Shown: positions 26,032 to 36,065, counted from the stretch's first letter. The stretch: 64,000 nt of DNA from HTCC2207 sp002685195 (GCA_051201675.1 CP179212.1:2623119-2687118), one strand, 5' to 3'. Numbers and translations are program-made. The notes: generated by a model from the sequence alone, not told the origin.

Positions 26032-26529
26032 ATGGCAATACTTCCAATTCTTGAATATCCAGACCCACGGCTACGAAAAAAAGCCAAGCCGGTGGTTACC
26101 GTTGATGATGATATAAAGCGGCTTGTGGATGATATGTTTGAAACTATGATTGATTCTCATGGCATCGGATTAGCAGCATCTCAGGTCGATGTGCATCAAA
26201 GAGTTATCGTAATGGATCTTATGGAAGACGGCTCGCAGCCGCGCGTCTTTATTAATCCTGAGATTGAAGTTCTCAATGATACAACAGAACCCTACGACGA
26301 AGGCTGTTTGTCAGTTCCTGGGTTTTATGAAACTGTCGCCCGCCCGTCCAACGTGATGATCTCAGCGCTAGATCGCGAGGGGAGGCCATTTAAAGAAAAA
26401 GCATCCGGTTTGCTGGCCATTTGTATACAACATGAAATTGATCATTTGGAAGGTAAGCTTTTCGTCGACTACCTCTCACCATTAAAGCGTCAGATAATTC
26501 GTAAAAAAATGAAAAAGAAGTCAGCATAG
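26032..26529 (+). CDS. def: Peptide deformylase
   Basis: Removes the formyl group from the N-terminal methionine of new proteins. 165 residues with all three iron-site motifs: GIGLAASQV, EGCLSVPG and QHEIDHLEG. Starts an operon with fmt, rsmB, trkA and trkH, the classic gammaproteobacterial order. Confidence 0.97.
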   Translation: MAILPILEYPDPRLRKKAKPVVTVDDDIKRLVDDMFETMIDSHGIGLAASQVDVHQRVIVMDLMEDGSQPRVFINPEIEVLNDTTEPYDEGCLSVPGFYETVARPSNVMISALDREGRPFKEKASGLLAICIQHEIDHLEGKLFVDYLSPLKRQIIRKKMKKKSA

Positions 26530-26541
26530 GATGGAACAACC

Positions 26542-27483
26542 GTGAGGGTTATTTTTGCTGGAACGCCAGATTTTGCTGCCACGCACCTACAAGCTATCCT
26601 AGAGGATGATCGCTACCAGCTCGTCGCCATCTACACTCAGCCAGATCGCCCCGCTGGACGTGGAAAGAAGATTACCCAGAGTCCTGTCAAAAAGCTTGCA
26701 TTAGCTAATGACATTCAGTTAGAACAGCCCGCATCACTTACCGATATAAAGACGCAGGAAACCATCGCTCGTCTCGAAGCGGACGTGTTAATCGTTGTCG
26801 CCTATGGATTAATTCTTCCCCAAGCTGTTCTAGATATTCCCAGACTTGGATGCATCAATGTTCATGGATCTATATTACCAAAATGGCGCGGTGCTGCCCC
26901 AATTCAAAGAGCCATCGAAGCGGGAGACAGGGAAACGGGAGTGACAGTGATGCAAATGGACGTGGGTTTAGACACCGGGCCAATGTTGACGACCTCCCAA
27001 TGTACCATCGATGACAAAGAAACTAGCGCTTCTCTATACTCTAAGTTAGCTGTTCTTGGCGCTCAGGCCCTCATAAATACTTTAGAGAAAATGCGCACTG
27101 GAACTGCAGTGGGCATAACACAAGATTCTACCCAAAGTAGCTACGCTGATAAAATAGCTAAGCAAGAATCTTTAATTGACTGGTCGGCTTCAGTAACCGA
27201 GATTGAGCGTCGTGTCCGAGCCTTTAACCCATTCCCTGCAGCCTATTCTTTGGTTAACGGTCAGCGAATAAAAATATGGTTGGCGTCAGCGGACTCTAGA
27301 GACTATCACGGCGTGCCGGGAGAAATCTTGTCAGCAGATAACGATGGTTTATTAGTTAAGTGTGGAAACGGAGCATTGCTGATATCAACAATACAATTGG
27401 CCGGCAAGTCAAAGATGTGTGTAGCGGAAGCGCTAAAATCTCGAGCCTCCATTTTTTCCCCGGGGAACCGACTGGGAACATGA
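26542..27483 (+). CDS. fmt: Methionyl-tRNA formyltransferase
   Basis: Formylates Met-tRNA(fMet) with 10-formyl-tetrahydrofolate. 313 residues starting with GTG; the ATG at 26531 meets a stop after four codons. MRVIFAGTPDFAA opens the protein. The catalytic Asn/His are in INVHGSILPKWRGAAPIQ and the Asp is in MDVGLDTGPML. The C-terminal tRNA-binding domain is complete. Twelve bases after def. Confidence 0.96.
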   Translation: MRVIFAGTPDFAATHLQAILEDDRYQLVAIYTQPDRPAGRGKKITQSPVKKLALANDIQLEQPASLTDIKTQETIARLEADVLIVVAYGLILPQAVLDIPRLGCINVHGSILPKWRGAAPIQRAIEAGDRETGVTVMQMDVGLDTGPMLTTSQCTIDDKETSASLYSKLAVLGAQALINTLEKMRTGTAVGITQDSTQSSYADKIAKQESLIDWSASVTEIERRVRAFNPFPAAYSLVNGQRIKIWLASADSRDYHGVPGEILSADNDGLLVKCGNGALLISTIQLAGKSKMCVAEALKSRASIFSPGNRLGT

Positions 27484-27487
27484 TCTG

Positions 27488-28837
27488 ATGAGCAAAAAGC
27501 TTCTCAATGTCCGTGTCGCCGCTGCAGAGATTGTCGCCAATGTTTGTCGAGGGCAATCGTTATCCACTTTGCTCCCTGCCTATTCAGAGCGGGTAGAGGA
27601 AAAGGATCGTCCGCTATTAAAGGAAATAAGCTTTGGTTGTTTGCGTTGGTATCCGCAAATATCGCTATTACTCAAACAGCTTATTAAAAAGCCCCTCCGG
27701 GAAAAAGACCTAGAAATTCATACTCTGATTGCCTGCGGTATCTATCAGTTAATGCACATGAGAATATCTGACCATGCCGTTGTCAACGAAACTGTTAAAG
27801 CGACCAAAGGGCTTAGCCGTCCCTGGGCAAAAGGTTTGGTTAATGCCGTACTCAGAAACTTTCAGAGAGAAAAGCCACGCTTGATGGAGAGCTATGCTGA
27901 CCAACCTGTTTTTCTTGCCGCTCATCCGAAGTGGCTCCTCAAGAAATTGGAGCTCGCCTGGTCACCCGCTGTGGCTGCTGATATTGTCTCAGCAAATAAT
28001 CTTCGCGCACCTATGACACTCAGAGTAAATGCCCGGAGAAATTCAAGAGATGAGTATTTAGCAAAACTTCAAAACGCGAACATTGGTGCCAAAAAAACGC
28101 CATATAGTGATGTTGGCATCGTCCTAGATGAGGCGATTGACGTGGCTAAACTTCCAGGCTTTGTTCAGGGTGATTCAAGCGTGCAAGACGAGGCCGCACA
28201 ACTCGCTTGCTCCCTGCTTGAGCTGTCCTCAGGGCAAATTGTTCTAGATGCCTGTTGTGCGCCCGGCGGTAAAACCTGTCATATCCTTGAAAGCGAGCTC
28301 AATCTGCAGTCCCTTGTAGCGATCGACTCCGAACCCAGACGTCTGACTCGGGTGGAAGAAAATTTATCGCGCCTTAACCTACAAGCCAACCTTGTTGTTG
28401 CTGATGTTTCAGCGTTGGATGCTTGGTGGGATAAAACTCCCTTTGACAGAATTTTATTAGACGCTCCTTGCTCAGCAACGGGCGTTATAAGGCGGCACCC
28501 AGATATCAAAATACTGCGTAAACCGGCAGATATTGATAAGCTAACAAAAATTCAGCTGAGGTTGATTGAAAGTCTCTGGCAAACTCTCGTAAATGAGGGT
28601 ATTTTAGTCTATGCAACCTGTTCAGTTCTGCCTGAGGAGAATGACCTGGTGGTCAAGGCTTTTGTCCAGTCACGAACTGATGTAGAAATAATGACTATTG
28701 ACGAAGCTTGGGGTGTGGCCACTGTTTGCGGTCGACAATTATTTCCAGCCGCTGATGGTCATGATGGGTTTTACTATGCCAAGCTTCGTAAAACGTCGCC
28801 GTCGGATTTAAACGCTGACAATAAAGCGGGAAGGTAA
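27488..28837 (+). CDS. rsmB: 16S rRNA m5C967 methyltransferase RsmB
   Basis: 449 residues. N-terminal NusB-like RNA-binding domain (about 1-150), then a Rossmann methyltransferase: SAM site LDACCAPGGKTCHILE, DAPCSATGVIRRHPDIK with the release cysteine, and the catalytic cysteine in YATCSVLPEEN. Overlaps trkA by one base (TAATG). Confidence 0.96.
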   Translation: MSKKLLNVRVAAAEIVANVCRGQSLSTLLPAYSERVEEKDRPLLKEISFGCLRWYPQISLLLKQLIKKPLREKDLEIHTLIACGIYQLMHMRISDHAVVNETVKATKGLSRPWAKGLVNAVLRNFQREKPRLMESYADQPVFLAAHPKWLLKKLELAWSPAVAADIVSANNLRAPMTLRVNARRNSRDEYLAKLQNANIGAKKTPYSDVGIVLDEAIDVAKLPGFVQGDSSVQDEAAQLACSLLELSSGQIVLDACCAPGGKTCHILESELNLQSLVAIDSEPRRLTRVEENLSRLNLQANLVVADVSALDAWWDKTPFDRILLDAPCSATGVIRRHPDIKILRKPADIDKLTKIQLRLIESLWQTLVNEGILVYATCSVLPEENDLVVKAFVQSRTDVEIMTIDEAWGVATVCGRQLFPAADGHDGFYYAKLRKTSPSDLNADNKAGR

Positions 28838-30219
28838 TGAAAATAATAATAGTAGGTGCAGGTCAAGTTGGTGGAACTCTGGCAGAAAACTTAGCGCGCG
28901 AGTATAACGACATTACCCTGATTGACATTAACGAGCATGCTTTGCGCTCTCTGCAAGACCGGCTTGATATTCGCACTGTGGTTGGCACCGGTTGTTACCC
29001 TGATGTATTAGTGAAGGCGGGTATTGAAGATGCTGATATGCTCGTCGCTGTTACCAGTAGCGATGAAGCAAATATTATTGCCTGCCAAGTTGCATACTCT
29101 CTATTTCATACTCCCACCAAAATTGCGCGCGTAAGAGCATACAGTTACACAAACCCAAAATATAAGAACGTGCTTTTTAATGCTAAAAATATGCCTGTTG
29201 ATGTGATGATTGCTCCCGAGCAAGCTGTTACAGACTATGTTCGCAAGCTAATCGAGCAACCGGGAGCATTGCAAGTCCTGGATTTTGCCGATGGCGTGAT
29301 TCAATTAGTAGGCTTACGTGCAGTTCAAGACAGCCCTCTAGTTGGTCAAGAATTGCGCACATTAAAAGAACATATGCCCAAAGCCGACGCAAGGGTGGCT
29401 GCTATTTATCGAAAGGAAGGTGCTATTTTCCCTGTGGGCGATACTGTCATTGAAGATGGAGATGAAGTTTTCTTTATTGCCGCTAAGAAAAATATACGTA
29501 AAGTCATGAGCGAGCTGCGCCGGCTGGAGAAACCCTACCATCGTCTAGTGATTGCTGGAGGCGGTAATATTGGGTTTCGATTAAGTAAAGCCTTAGAAGA
29601 AAATTACAATATTAAAATTATTGAGTTTTCTCCTGAGCGCGCCGCTTTTCTCTCTGAAAAGCTTGATCATGCTGTTGTACTCAACGGCTCAGCCACTGAT
29701 CAAGAGCTGTTGCTTGATGAAAATATTGATAAAACTGATGTATTCCTCGCGCTTACCAATGATGACGAAGTTAACATCATGGCCTCGCTGCTAGCCAAAC
29801 GTCTTGGGGCCAAAAAAGTCATGACTCTGATCAGCAATCCTGTTTATGCCGATCTCATGCAAGGTGGGGAAATTGATATTGCAATCTCACCACAACAGGT
29901 CACCACAAGCTCTTTGTTAACCCATGTAAGGCAGGGAGATACAGTAAGTGTGCACTCTCTAAGAAGAGGCGCTGCAGAAGCATTAGAATTTATTGTGCAC
30001 GGAGATGCCAAGTCATCAAAAGTTGTAGGTCGGGCTATTGGCGATATTAAGTCACCCCCTGGCTCAACCCTAGCTGCGTTAGTACGCGATGGTGAGGTAA
30101 TTATCGCGCATCATGATACCGTGATCGAGAATAATGACCATGTAATTGTATTCGTGGTTGATAAAGAAAATACCAAGGCCGTGGAGAAGCTCTTTGCGGT
30201 AGGGTTCACTTTTTTCTAG
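28837..30219 (+). CDS. trkA: Trk potassium-uptake regulatory subunit TrkA
   Basis: Cytosolic NAD(H)-binding ring that gates TrkH. 460 residues built of two tandem RCK units, each a Rossmann domain (IIIVGAGQVGGTLAENLA and LVIAGGGNIGFRLSKAL) followed by a TrkA-C domain. Coupled to rsmB by the TAATG overlap and followed by trkH after 13 bases. Confidence 0.96.
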   Translation: MKIIIVGAGQVGGTLAENLAREYNDITLIDINEHALRSLQDRLDIRTVVGTGCYPDVLVKAGIEDADMLVAVTSSDEANIIACQVAYSLFHTPTKIARVRAYSYTNPKYKNVLFNAKNMPVDVMIAPEQAVTDYVRKLIEQPGALQVLDFADGVIQLVGLRAVQDSPLVGQELRTLKEHMPKADARVAAIYRKEGAIFPVGDTVIEDGDEVFFIAAKKNIRKVMSELRRLEKPYHRLVIAGGGNIGFRLSKALEENYNIKIIEFSPERAAFLSEKLDHAVVLNGSATDQELLLDENIDKTDVFLALTNDDEVNIMASLLAKRLGAKKVMTLISNPVYADLMQGGEIDIAISPQQVTTSSLLTHVRQGDTVSVHSLRRGAAEALEFIVHGDAKSSKVVGRAIGDIKSPPGSTLAALVRDGEVIIAHHDTVIENNDHVIVFVVDKENTKAVEKLFAVGFTFF

Positions 30220-30232
30220 GGTAGCCATCTCT

Positions 30233-31681
30233 ATGCACATTGCTGTTATCGCGAGAGTTTTGGGCATGCTGTTAATGATTTTCAGCTTGACCATGTTATC
30301 CCCTATTATTGTGGCCTCAATCTACGAAGAAAATACCTCGTCGATGTTTGTACTCGCCTTTGCTATCACTCTTTTGGTTGGGTTAACTTTTTGGCTGCCC
30401 ACGAAAAGCCATCGAGGTGAGTTGAGAACTCGTGACGGCTTCGTTGTCACAGTGTTTTTCTGGCTGGTGCTTAGCGGTTTTGGATCCTTGCCGTTAATGT
30501 TATCTGAAGCAACTAATTTAGCTTTTATTGATGCACTTTTTGAATCAGTGTCAGGGCTCACAACAACGGGCGCTACCGTACTGTCTGGCCTTGACGATCT
30601 TCCAAAATCAATTCTTTATTATCGCCAACAGCTACAATGGCTGGGGGGCATAGGCATTGTCGTCATAGCTGTGGCAATCTTACCAATGCTTGGAATTGGT
30701 GGCATGCAAATTTATCGCGCAGAAACTCCTGGGCCGGTCAAGGACTCCAAACTAACCCCACGAATTGCAGAAACAGCCAATGTGTTATTTAAAATATATC
30801 TAACCCTAACCGCCGTTTGTGCTTTAGCCTACTGGGCTGCCGGAATGAGCGGATTTGACGCCATTGGCCATAGTTTTTCTACGGTTGCAATCGGTGGCTT
30901 TTCTACTCATGACGCTAGCATTGGTTTTTTTGATAGCGACATAATCATGGCGATATGTGCGTTTTTCATGGTTATTTCAGGCCTTAATTTTGCCCTGCAT
31001 TACCTCGTTTGGAACAACCGAAGTCTGAGCTTTTATTGGACAGATCCAGAAGCCAGAATGTATGGATACTTACTCTTATTTGGAGCCGCCGTAACCTGTT
31101 TATACCTTTATTTTAGTGGTACATACGGTCTGGAAGACAGTATCAGTCTCGGCGTTTTTCAGCTTGTATCAATATTGACTACCACTGGGTTCACTACCAC
31201 TGACTTTAATTCATGGCCATCGTTCCTCCCGTTCTTTTTAATATTTTTGTCATTTTTTGGAGCCTGTGCGGGATCTACTGGCGGTGGTATTAAAATAGGC
31301 AGAATGCTAATCATGGCTCAACAAGGAATTAGAGAAGTTTATCGCCTTGTCCACCCAAATGCGCTGCTCCCCATCAAAATCCGAAATCGTAGGATACCCG
31401 AACGAGTCACTGATGCTATATGGGCCTTTTTTGGTGTTTATTTGGGTGTTTTTTATTTAATGGTTTTACTTCTTTTGGCCGCAGGTCTTGACTATGTTAC
31501 TGCTTGGTCAGCCACAGCCGCCGCTCTCAATAATTTGGGCCCTGGTCTTGGTGCGGTGGCCACAAATTATGCGGATATTGGAACGTTCGCCAAAAGCGTA
31601 TTGTGCTGGGGAATGTTACTCGGACGGTTAGAGATCTTTACACTTTTGGTTTTATTCACTCCTACTTTTTGGAGAAACTAA
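30233..31681 (+). CDS. trkH: Trk potassium transporter membrane subunit TrkH
   Basis: 482 residues forming the ion-conducting subunit in the inner membrane, with four pore-loop repeats. Selectivity-filter-like segments include SGLTTTGAT, AIGGFSTHD, TTGFTTTDF and NNLGPGLGAV; the conserved GACAGSTGGGIKIGR is before the third/fourth repeat. Last gene of the operon, with a hairpin immediately after the stop. Confidence 0.96.
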   Translation: MHIAVIARVLGMLLMIFSLTMLSPIIVASIYEENTSSMFVLAFAITLLVGLTFWLPTKSHRGELRTRDGFVVTVFFWLVLSGFGSLPLMLSEATNLAFIDALFESVSGLTTTGATVLSGLDDLPKSILYYRQQLQWLGGIGIVVIAVAILPMLGIGGMQIYRAETPGPVKDSKLTPRIAETANVLFKIYLTLTAVCALAYWAAGMSGFDAIGHSFSTVAIGGFSTHDASIGFFDSDIIMAICAFFMVISGLNFALHYLVWNNRSLSFYWTDPEARMYGYLLLFGAAVTCLYLYFSGTYGLEDSISLGVFQLVSILTTTGFTTTDFNSWPSFLPFFLIFLSFFGACAGSTGGGIKIGRMLIMAQQGIREVYRLVHPNALLPIKIRNRRIPERVTDAIWAFFGVYLGVFYLMVLLLLAAGLDYVTAWSATAAALNNLGPGLGAVATNYADIGTFAKSVLCWGMLLGRLEIFTLLVLFTPTFWRN

Positions 31682-31705
31682 TCAGCGGCCTTCATTAGCC
31701 GCTGA
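31682..31705 (+). terminator. Probable terminator after trkH
   Basis: Eight-base perfect stem TCAGCGGC / GCCGCTGA with an 8-base loop, followed six bases later by TTTTT. It begins at the trkH stop codon and lies between convergent genes. Confidence 0.7.
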
Positions 31706-31721
31706 CATCGTTTTTGGTAAG

Positions 31722-32813
31722 TTATTCTTTGCGGGCTTCGTAATAAGCTTCTTCAGAAATAGCATGATATGCCGTTGCCTGCCGCTGAAATGCTTTGACC
31801 GACTCAGCAATTCGTCGAGCAATGTCTGAATCATCGGCCAATTCTTCAAGCATCTCTGCGGAGATTCCTCTAAGTTCACTCACAACTTCATCGGGTAACT
31901 TTCTCAACTGCACCCCATGAGTTTCAACCAAGGTGACTAATGCTTCGTTATTTCGCGCAGTGTACTCATCCAGCATATCTTGGTTAACGGCCCTTGCTGC
32001 AACCTCGACTATAGTCTGTAAATCTTTTGGTAACATCGCATAGGCGTCTTTGTTAACAATTAATTCAAGGGTAGGGCCTGGCTCATGCCACCCAGGGTAA
32101 TAGTAGTATTTGGCAACCTGGTGGAATCCCAAGGCAATGTCGTTATAAGGGCTCACCCATTCAAGAGCATCAATAACTCCCGTCTGCATTGCTGTATACA
32201 GTTCACCACCAGAGATTGTTACCGAAACACCCCCCGCTCGGGTAATCACATCGCCTCCTAATCCGGGGATGCGCATTTTTAGCCCCTTGATATCCTCCAT
32301 TGAATTAATTTCTCGATTAAACCAGCCGGCCATTTGAACGCCTGTATTGCCGCCTGCAAATGGAATTAAATTGAATTCGTCATAGAGCTCTCTCCATAGC
32401 TCCAGACCTCCGCCATAATGAAGCCAGCCGTTCATTTCTTGAGCATTCAAGCCAAAGGGGACCGAAGTAAAGAATGCAGTTGCCTTAGACTTTCCAGTCC
32501 AGTAATAAGAAGCCCCATGACCCATCTGTGCAGTTCCCTGGGAAACAGCATCAAACACCTCAAAAGCTGGCACTAGCTGACCCGCACCAAATACTTTTAT
32601 CTTTAAGCGGCCTCCACTCATCGCCTCGACTTGTTTAGCAAAGTTCTCAGGAGCCAATCCTAAACCTGGATAATTCTTAGGCCACGTGGTTACCAACTTC
32701 CACTCAAAAGTCTCCTGATTAGCAATTGAACTGTGCGTTGTTGTCTCATTTACGGTCTCTCCGCAGCTCACTAATAAAAAAGCCATCAAGGTGGCTAATA
32801 TAATTCGCATCAC
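31722..32813 (-). CDS. TRAP transporter solute receptor (DctP family), lipoprotein-like
   Basis: 363 residues. The N-terminus MMRIILATLMAFLLVSCGE has a lipobox (LVSC), so the mature protein is probably a lipid-anchored receptor. The body follows the DctP/TakP fold (VTTWPKNYP near the start, LKMRIPGLGGDVITRAGG, ALEWVSPYNDIALGFHQVAKYYYYPGWHEPG). The last motif recalls the 2-oxoacid/TakP-type subgroup, but the substrate is inferred only. No DctQ or DctM membrane genes are next to it, so it must use subunits encoded elsewhere. Confidence 0.88.
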   Translation of the reverse strand: MMRIILATLMAFLLVSCGETVNETTTHSSIANQETFEWKLVTTWPKNYPGLGLAPENFAKQVEAMSGGRLKIKVFGAGQLVPAFEVFDAVSQGTAQMGHGASYYWTGKSKATAFFTSVPFGLNAQEMNGWLHYGGGLELWRELYDEFNLIPFAGGNTGVQMAGWFNREINSMEDIKGLKMRIPGLGGDVITRAGGVSVTISGGELYTAMQTGVIDALEWVSPYNDIALGFHQVAKYYYYPGWHEPGPTLELIVNKDAYAMLPKDLQTIVEVAARAVNQDMLDEYTARNNEALVTLVETHGVQLRKLPDEVVSELRGISAEMLEELADDSDIARRIAESVKAFQRQATAYHAISEEAYYEARKE

Positions 32814-32849
32814 TTTTCCCTCTTATACTGGTTAGATCCTACTGTGTCA

Positions 32850-35009
32850 TTAAACTGCGGCAAGATTAGCTGAGGCAAGAATTAAAATTTTTGTGCCCAC
32901 CTCTTCGAAACTTACATGGACTCTAGCCCGAGGTCCATTGCCCTCAAAATTCAGAATCACGCCCTCACCATATACATTGTGGTTAACTTGCTGTCCCAGC
33001 TGAAACCCTGTGTCGTCCCCTTGATCACTTCGAATTGAACTAGCCGCATAACTGGTTGGCCGAGCAATTGTATTTTGTAATCTTACTTCCTCGATGACAT
33101 CTTTAGGAATATCGCGGACAAACCGCGAAACAGAATTAAACGATTCGCTGCCGTAAATGGTGCGGCTCTCGGCGAAGGTCAGATATAATTTCTCCATGGC
33201 ACGAGTAATACCTACATAGGCTAATCTTCGCTCTTCTTCTAAACGACCAGGCTCATCCAGAGACATTTTATGGGGGAAGAGGTTTTCTTCCATTCCAGCG
33301 ATAAATACTAAGGGAAACTCTAATCCTTTAGCGCTGTGCAATGTCATGAGTTGGACTGCATCTTGGTCTTCATCTGCCTGTCGGTCTCCAGCATCTAGAG
33401 CCACTTGATCAAGAAACTGAGGTAGTACTGGTAAATCTTTGTCCTCAGCCTCGAAGTTATTACAGGCCCCAATAAACTCTTCAAGATTTTCTACCCGGGC
33501 CTGCCCGCGCTCCCCCTTTTCTCGTCGATGCATTTCGATTAGACCGCTATGCTGAATTGCGTTCTCCGCCTGTTCAGCTAATGGCAGCTCATCAAGTTGT
33601 CCGCTCATTTCGTTTATCAGCTGTAAAAACCCCGCCACTGCATTAGAGGCCCTAGCTGCTAAACGCTTTTCTTCAATCATAGTTTTGCTAGCTGCCCAAA
33701 GAGACACTGTGTTGGTTCTAGCCAACTCCCTAACTAATTCTAGGGTTCGATCTCCAATCCCTCTTGGCGGTACATTTACCACACGCTCAAAAGCAACATC
33801 GTCATGACAATTGAGCATGAGTCGCAAATATGACAGCGCGTTTTTAATTTCTAGCCTTTCATAGAATCTCTGCCCACCATAGATACGATACGGAATATCA
33901 GCTTGAAGAAGGGCCGCCTCTAATACTCGTGATTGAGCATTGGAGCGATACAAAATAGCTGAGTCTTCTCGGCGGTTTCCATCATTAACCCAACTCTGCA
34001 AACGGTCTGCGATGTAGCGTGATTCATCGTGCTCATTAAATGCGGAGTAAAGCGCGATGGACTCGCCCTCGCCAGAATCAGTCCACAAGTTCTTGCCGAG
34101 GCGATCAGAATTTTTTGCAATAACTGCGTTAGCCGCCAATAAAATATTTGATGTTGACCGATAATTTTGTTCTAACTTAACTGTGTGTGTTTTAGGGAAA
34201 TCTCGCTCATAACTAAGAATATTTTCTACCTTCGCACCACGCCAGCCATAGATCGATTGATCATCATCCCCAACTGCAGTAACTGCACTAACTTTCCCTG
34301 CCAAGAGCCGTAGCCAGGCATATTGCACAGCATTGGTGTCTTGAAATTCATCTACTAGAATATGTTGGAAACGTTGCTGGTAATGATCAAGTACCTCTGG
34401 ATTGTTCTTCCATAACTCCAGCGCCCTGAGTAGAAGTTCGGCAAAATCGATAACCCCAAGACGCTCACAAGTCTCTTCATAGCCGCGATAAATCCGGAGC
34501 ATAGTTGCCAGGTAGGGGTCACCGCCTTCTTGTAGGTGCGATGCTCGCAATCCCTCATCCTTTTGGCCGTTGATCCACCACTGGGCCTGCTTAGGAGGCC
34601 ACCGTTGTTCGTCTAGATCCATACTGCGCATCACTCTTTTTACCAAGCGCAATTGATCATCAGAATCTAGAATTTGAAAGTTTTCTGGGAGCTTTGCGTC
34701 CCGCCAATGGGCTTTTAATAACCGATGGGCTAATCCATGGAACGTACCTACCCACATCCCACGCAATGACATTCCTAAGAGCTCGTCGATCCGCTCGCGC
34801 ATTTCTCTTGACGCTTTATTCGTAAAGGTCACCGCTAAAATGCCATAGGGAGAAATATTATCTACCTGTATTTTCCAAGCGATACGATGCACCAGCACCC
34901 GGGTTTTACCGCTTCCAGCTCCCGCTAAAACAAGCAGATGCTTTTTGTCGCTAGTCACCGCTTCTTCTTGTGCCGCATTGAGATTTGTTAATATTGAAGT
35001 TACATCCAT
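32850..35009 (-). CDS. uvrD: DNA helicase II UvrD
   Basis: 3'-5' superfamily 1A helicase for nucleotide excision and mismatch repair. 719 residues from MDVTSILTNLNAAQEEAV; the frame extends six codons further to 35027, but the chosen Met matches the family start. Walker A is AGAGSGKTRVL, motif II VDEFQDTN, motif III VGDDDQSIYGWRGA, motif V LMTLHSAKGLEF and motif VI EERRLAYVGITRA. The C-terminal UvrD Tudor-like region is present. Confidence 0.96.
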   Translation of the reverse strand: MDVTSILTNLNAAQEEAVTSDKKHLLVLAGAGSGKTRVLVHRIAWKIQVDNISPYGILAVTFTNKASREMRERIDELLGMSLRGMWVGTFHGLAHRLLKAHWRDAKLPENFQILDSDDQLRLVKRVMRSMDLDEQRWPPKQAQWWINGQKDEGLRASHLQEGGDPYLATMLRIYRGYEETCERLGVIDFAELLLRALELWKNNPEVLDHYQQRFQHILVDEFQDTNAVQYAWLRLLAGKVSAVTAVGDDDQSIYGWRGAKVENILSYERDFPKTHTVKLEQNYRSTSNILLAANAVIAKNSDRLGKNLWTDSGEGESIALYSAFNEHDESRYIADRLQSWVNDGNRREDSAILYRSNAQSRVLEAALLQADIPYRIYGGQRFYERLEIKNALSYLRLMLNCHDDVAFERVVNVPPRGIGDRTLELVRELARTNTVSLWAASKTMIEEKRLAARASNAVAGFLQLINEMSGQLDELPLAEQAENAIQHSGLIEMHRREKGERGQARVENLEEFIGACNNFEAEDKDLPVLPQFLDQVALDAGDRQADEDQDAVQLMTLHSAKGLEFPLVFIAGMEENLFPHKMSLDEPGRLEEERRLAYVGITRAMEKLYLTFAESRTIYGSESFNSVSRFVRDIPKDVIEEVRLQNTIARPTSYAASSIRSDQGDDTGFQLGQQVNHNVYGEGVILNFEGNGPRARVHVSFEEVGTKILILASANLAAV

Positions 35010-35145
35010 AGGTCTGCATTCTAGCAATATAACGAAAAGAATTGATGAATTTCATTTCCTTCTTTTTAGCTTTTTCGTAGGATTTTGGTGCAAATCTATC
35101 CATCAAACTCAGAAATAGTGTAAATCATCGATAAAACCCTGTTTT

Positions 35146-35163
35146 TTACTACAAAACTAGTAA
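35146..35163. promoter_or_regulatory. Inverted repeat upstream of hexR-like gene
   Basis: TTACTA-CAAAAC-TAGTAA, two perfect 6-base arms, 50 bases before the regulator start. It contains the TGTAGTA half found in HexR sites (read on the minus strand) but does not match the full HexR consensus. A possible autoregulatory operator. Confidence 0.4.
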
Positions 35164-35213
35164 TAATGCCGTATTCTTGTAAATTTTTTACATAACTCAA
35201 AATGGGGGTCAGT

Positions 35214-36062
35214 ATGAAACCTGCAAAGCTCACCCAAACAATTAGTGATACGCTGGTCCATTTGCGTAAATCAGAACTTAAGGTTGCTGATTTTGTGCTG
35301 AAGCATCCTCTTGAAGTGATTCGCATGCGGATCGTTGATCTCGCCGACCAAGCTGATGTGAGTGAACCCACGGTCGTGCGCTTTTGTCGCGCAGTTGGCT
35401 GTACCGGTTTCCAAGACTTTAAACTGGCACTCGCACAACAACTTGCTTCAAGTCCCAGTTACGGCCAAATCGCGGTTACCGATTCTGATTCTACTCGGGA
35501 ATATACCCACAAGGTGTTTGATTCTACTGTTGATGCCTTACTTAAAGTTCGTGACAGTCTTGTGCTCGATAACTTAGAAGCCGCAGTTGCTGCGATTTGC
35601 AGTGCTGGTAGAGTTGAATTTTATGGTTTTGGCGCCTCTGCGGCAGTGGCGTTTGATGCGCAACACAAATTTTTCCGCCTACAAATTCGCTCCTCAGCCT
35701 ATTCAGACCCACACCTCCAAAATATGTCCGCCACCTCACTAAACACTGGGGATGTGGTGGTGGCCATATCACAATCTGGTAGAACTCAAGCGCTACTTGA
35801 TTCTATGGAGCTGGTAAAAAACGCGGGTGGGATTGTCATAGGCCTCGCCCCTAGCTCTTCGCCAATAGCCAAGAGTGCAACTATCGCTATAGAGGTTGAT
35901 GCAAAAGAAGACATTCAAATCTACACCCCGCTATCCTCAAGAATCGCTCATCTAGCGGTAATTGATGTTCTTGCTATTGGGGTTGCTCAAAAGAAAGGTC
36001 CGAAGCTACACAAACATCTTCAACAACTTCAGGCCGGGCTTTCATCACTGCGCAGCTCTTAG
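35214..36062 (+). CDS. RpiR/MurR-family regulator, HexR-like
   Basis: 282 residues from ATG 35214, which has GGGGGT just upstream (an ATG at 35202 overlaps that site). An N-terminal RpiR helix-turn-helix (LADQADVSEPTVVRFCRAVGC) is followed by a SIS sugar-phosphate-binding domain (VEFYGFGASAAVAFDAQHKF, VVAISQSGRTQALLDSMEL, shown in part). Sequence and length resemble HexR, which controls Entner-Doudoroff and central carbon genes in response to KDPG. None of its usual partners (zwf, edd, eda) are adjacent. Confidence 0.85.
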   Translation: MKPAKLTQTISDTLVHLRKSELKVADFVLKHPLEVIRMRIVDLADQADVSEPTVVRFCRAVGCTGFQDFKLALAQQLASSPSYGQIAVTDSDSTREYTHKVFDSTVDALLKVRDSLVLDNLEAAVAAICSAGRVEFYGFGASAAVAFDAQHKFFRLQIRSSAYSDPHLQNMSATSLNTGDVVVAISQSGRTQALLDSMELVKNAGGIVIGLAPSSSPIAKSATIAIEVDAKEDIQIYTPLSSRIAHLAVIDVLAIGVAQKKGPKLHKHLQQLQAGLSSLRSS

Positions 36063-36065
36063 CAA

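Noticed and set aside
32682..32689. CCACGTGG core that resembles part of a parS site
   Set aside because: The flanks do not match TGTTNCACGTGNAACA, and the site lies inside the TRAP receptor gene. No true parS was found by eye, although one is expected near parAB.
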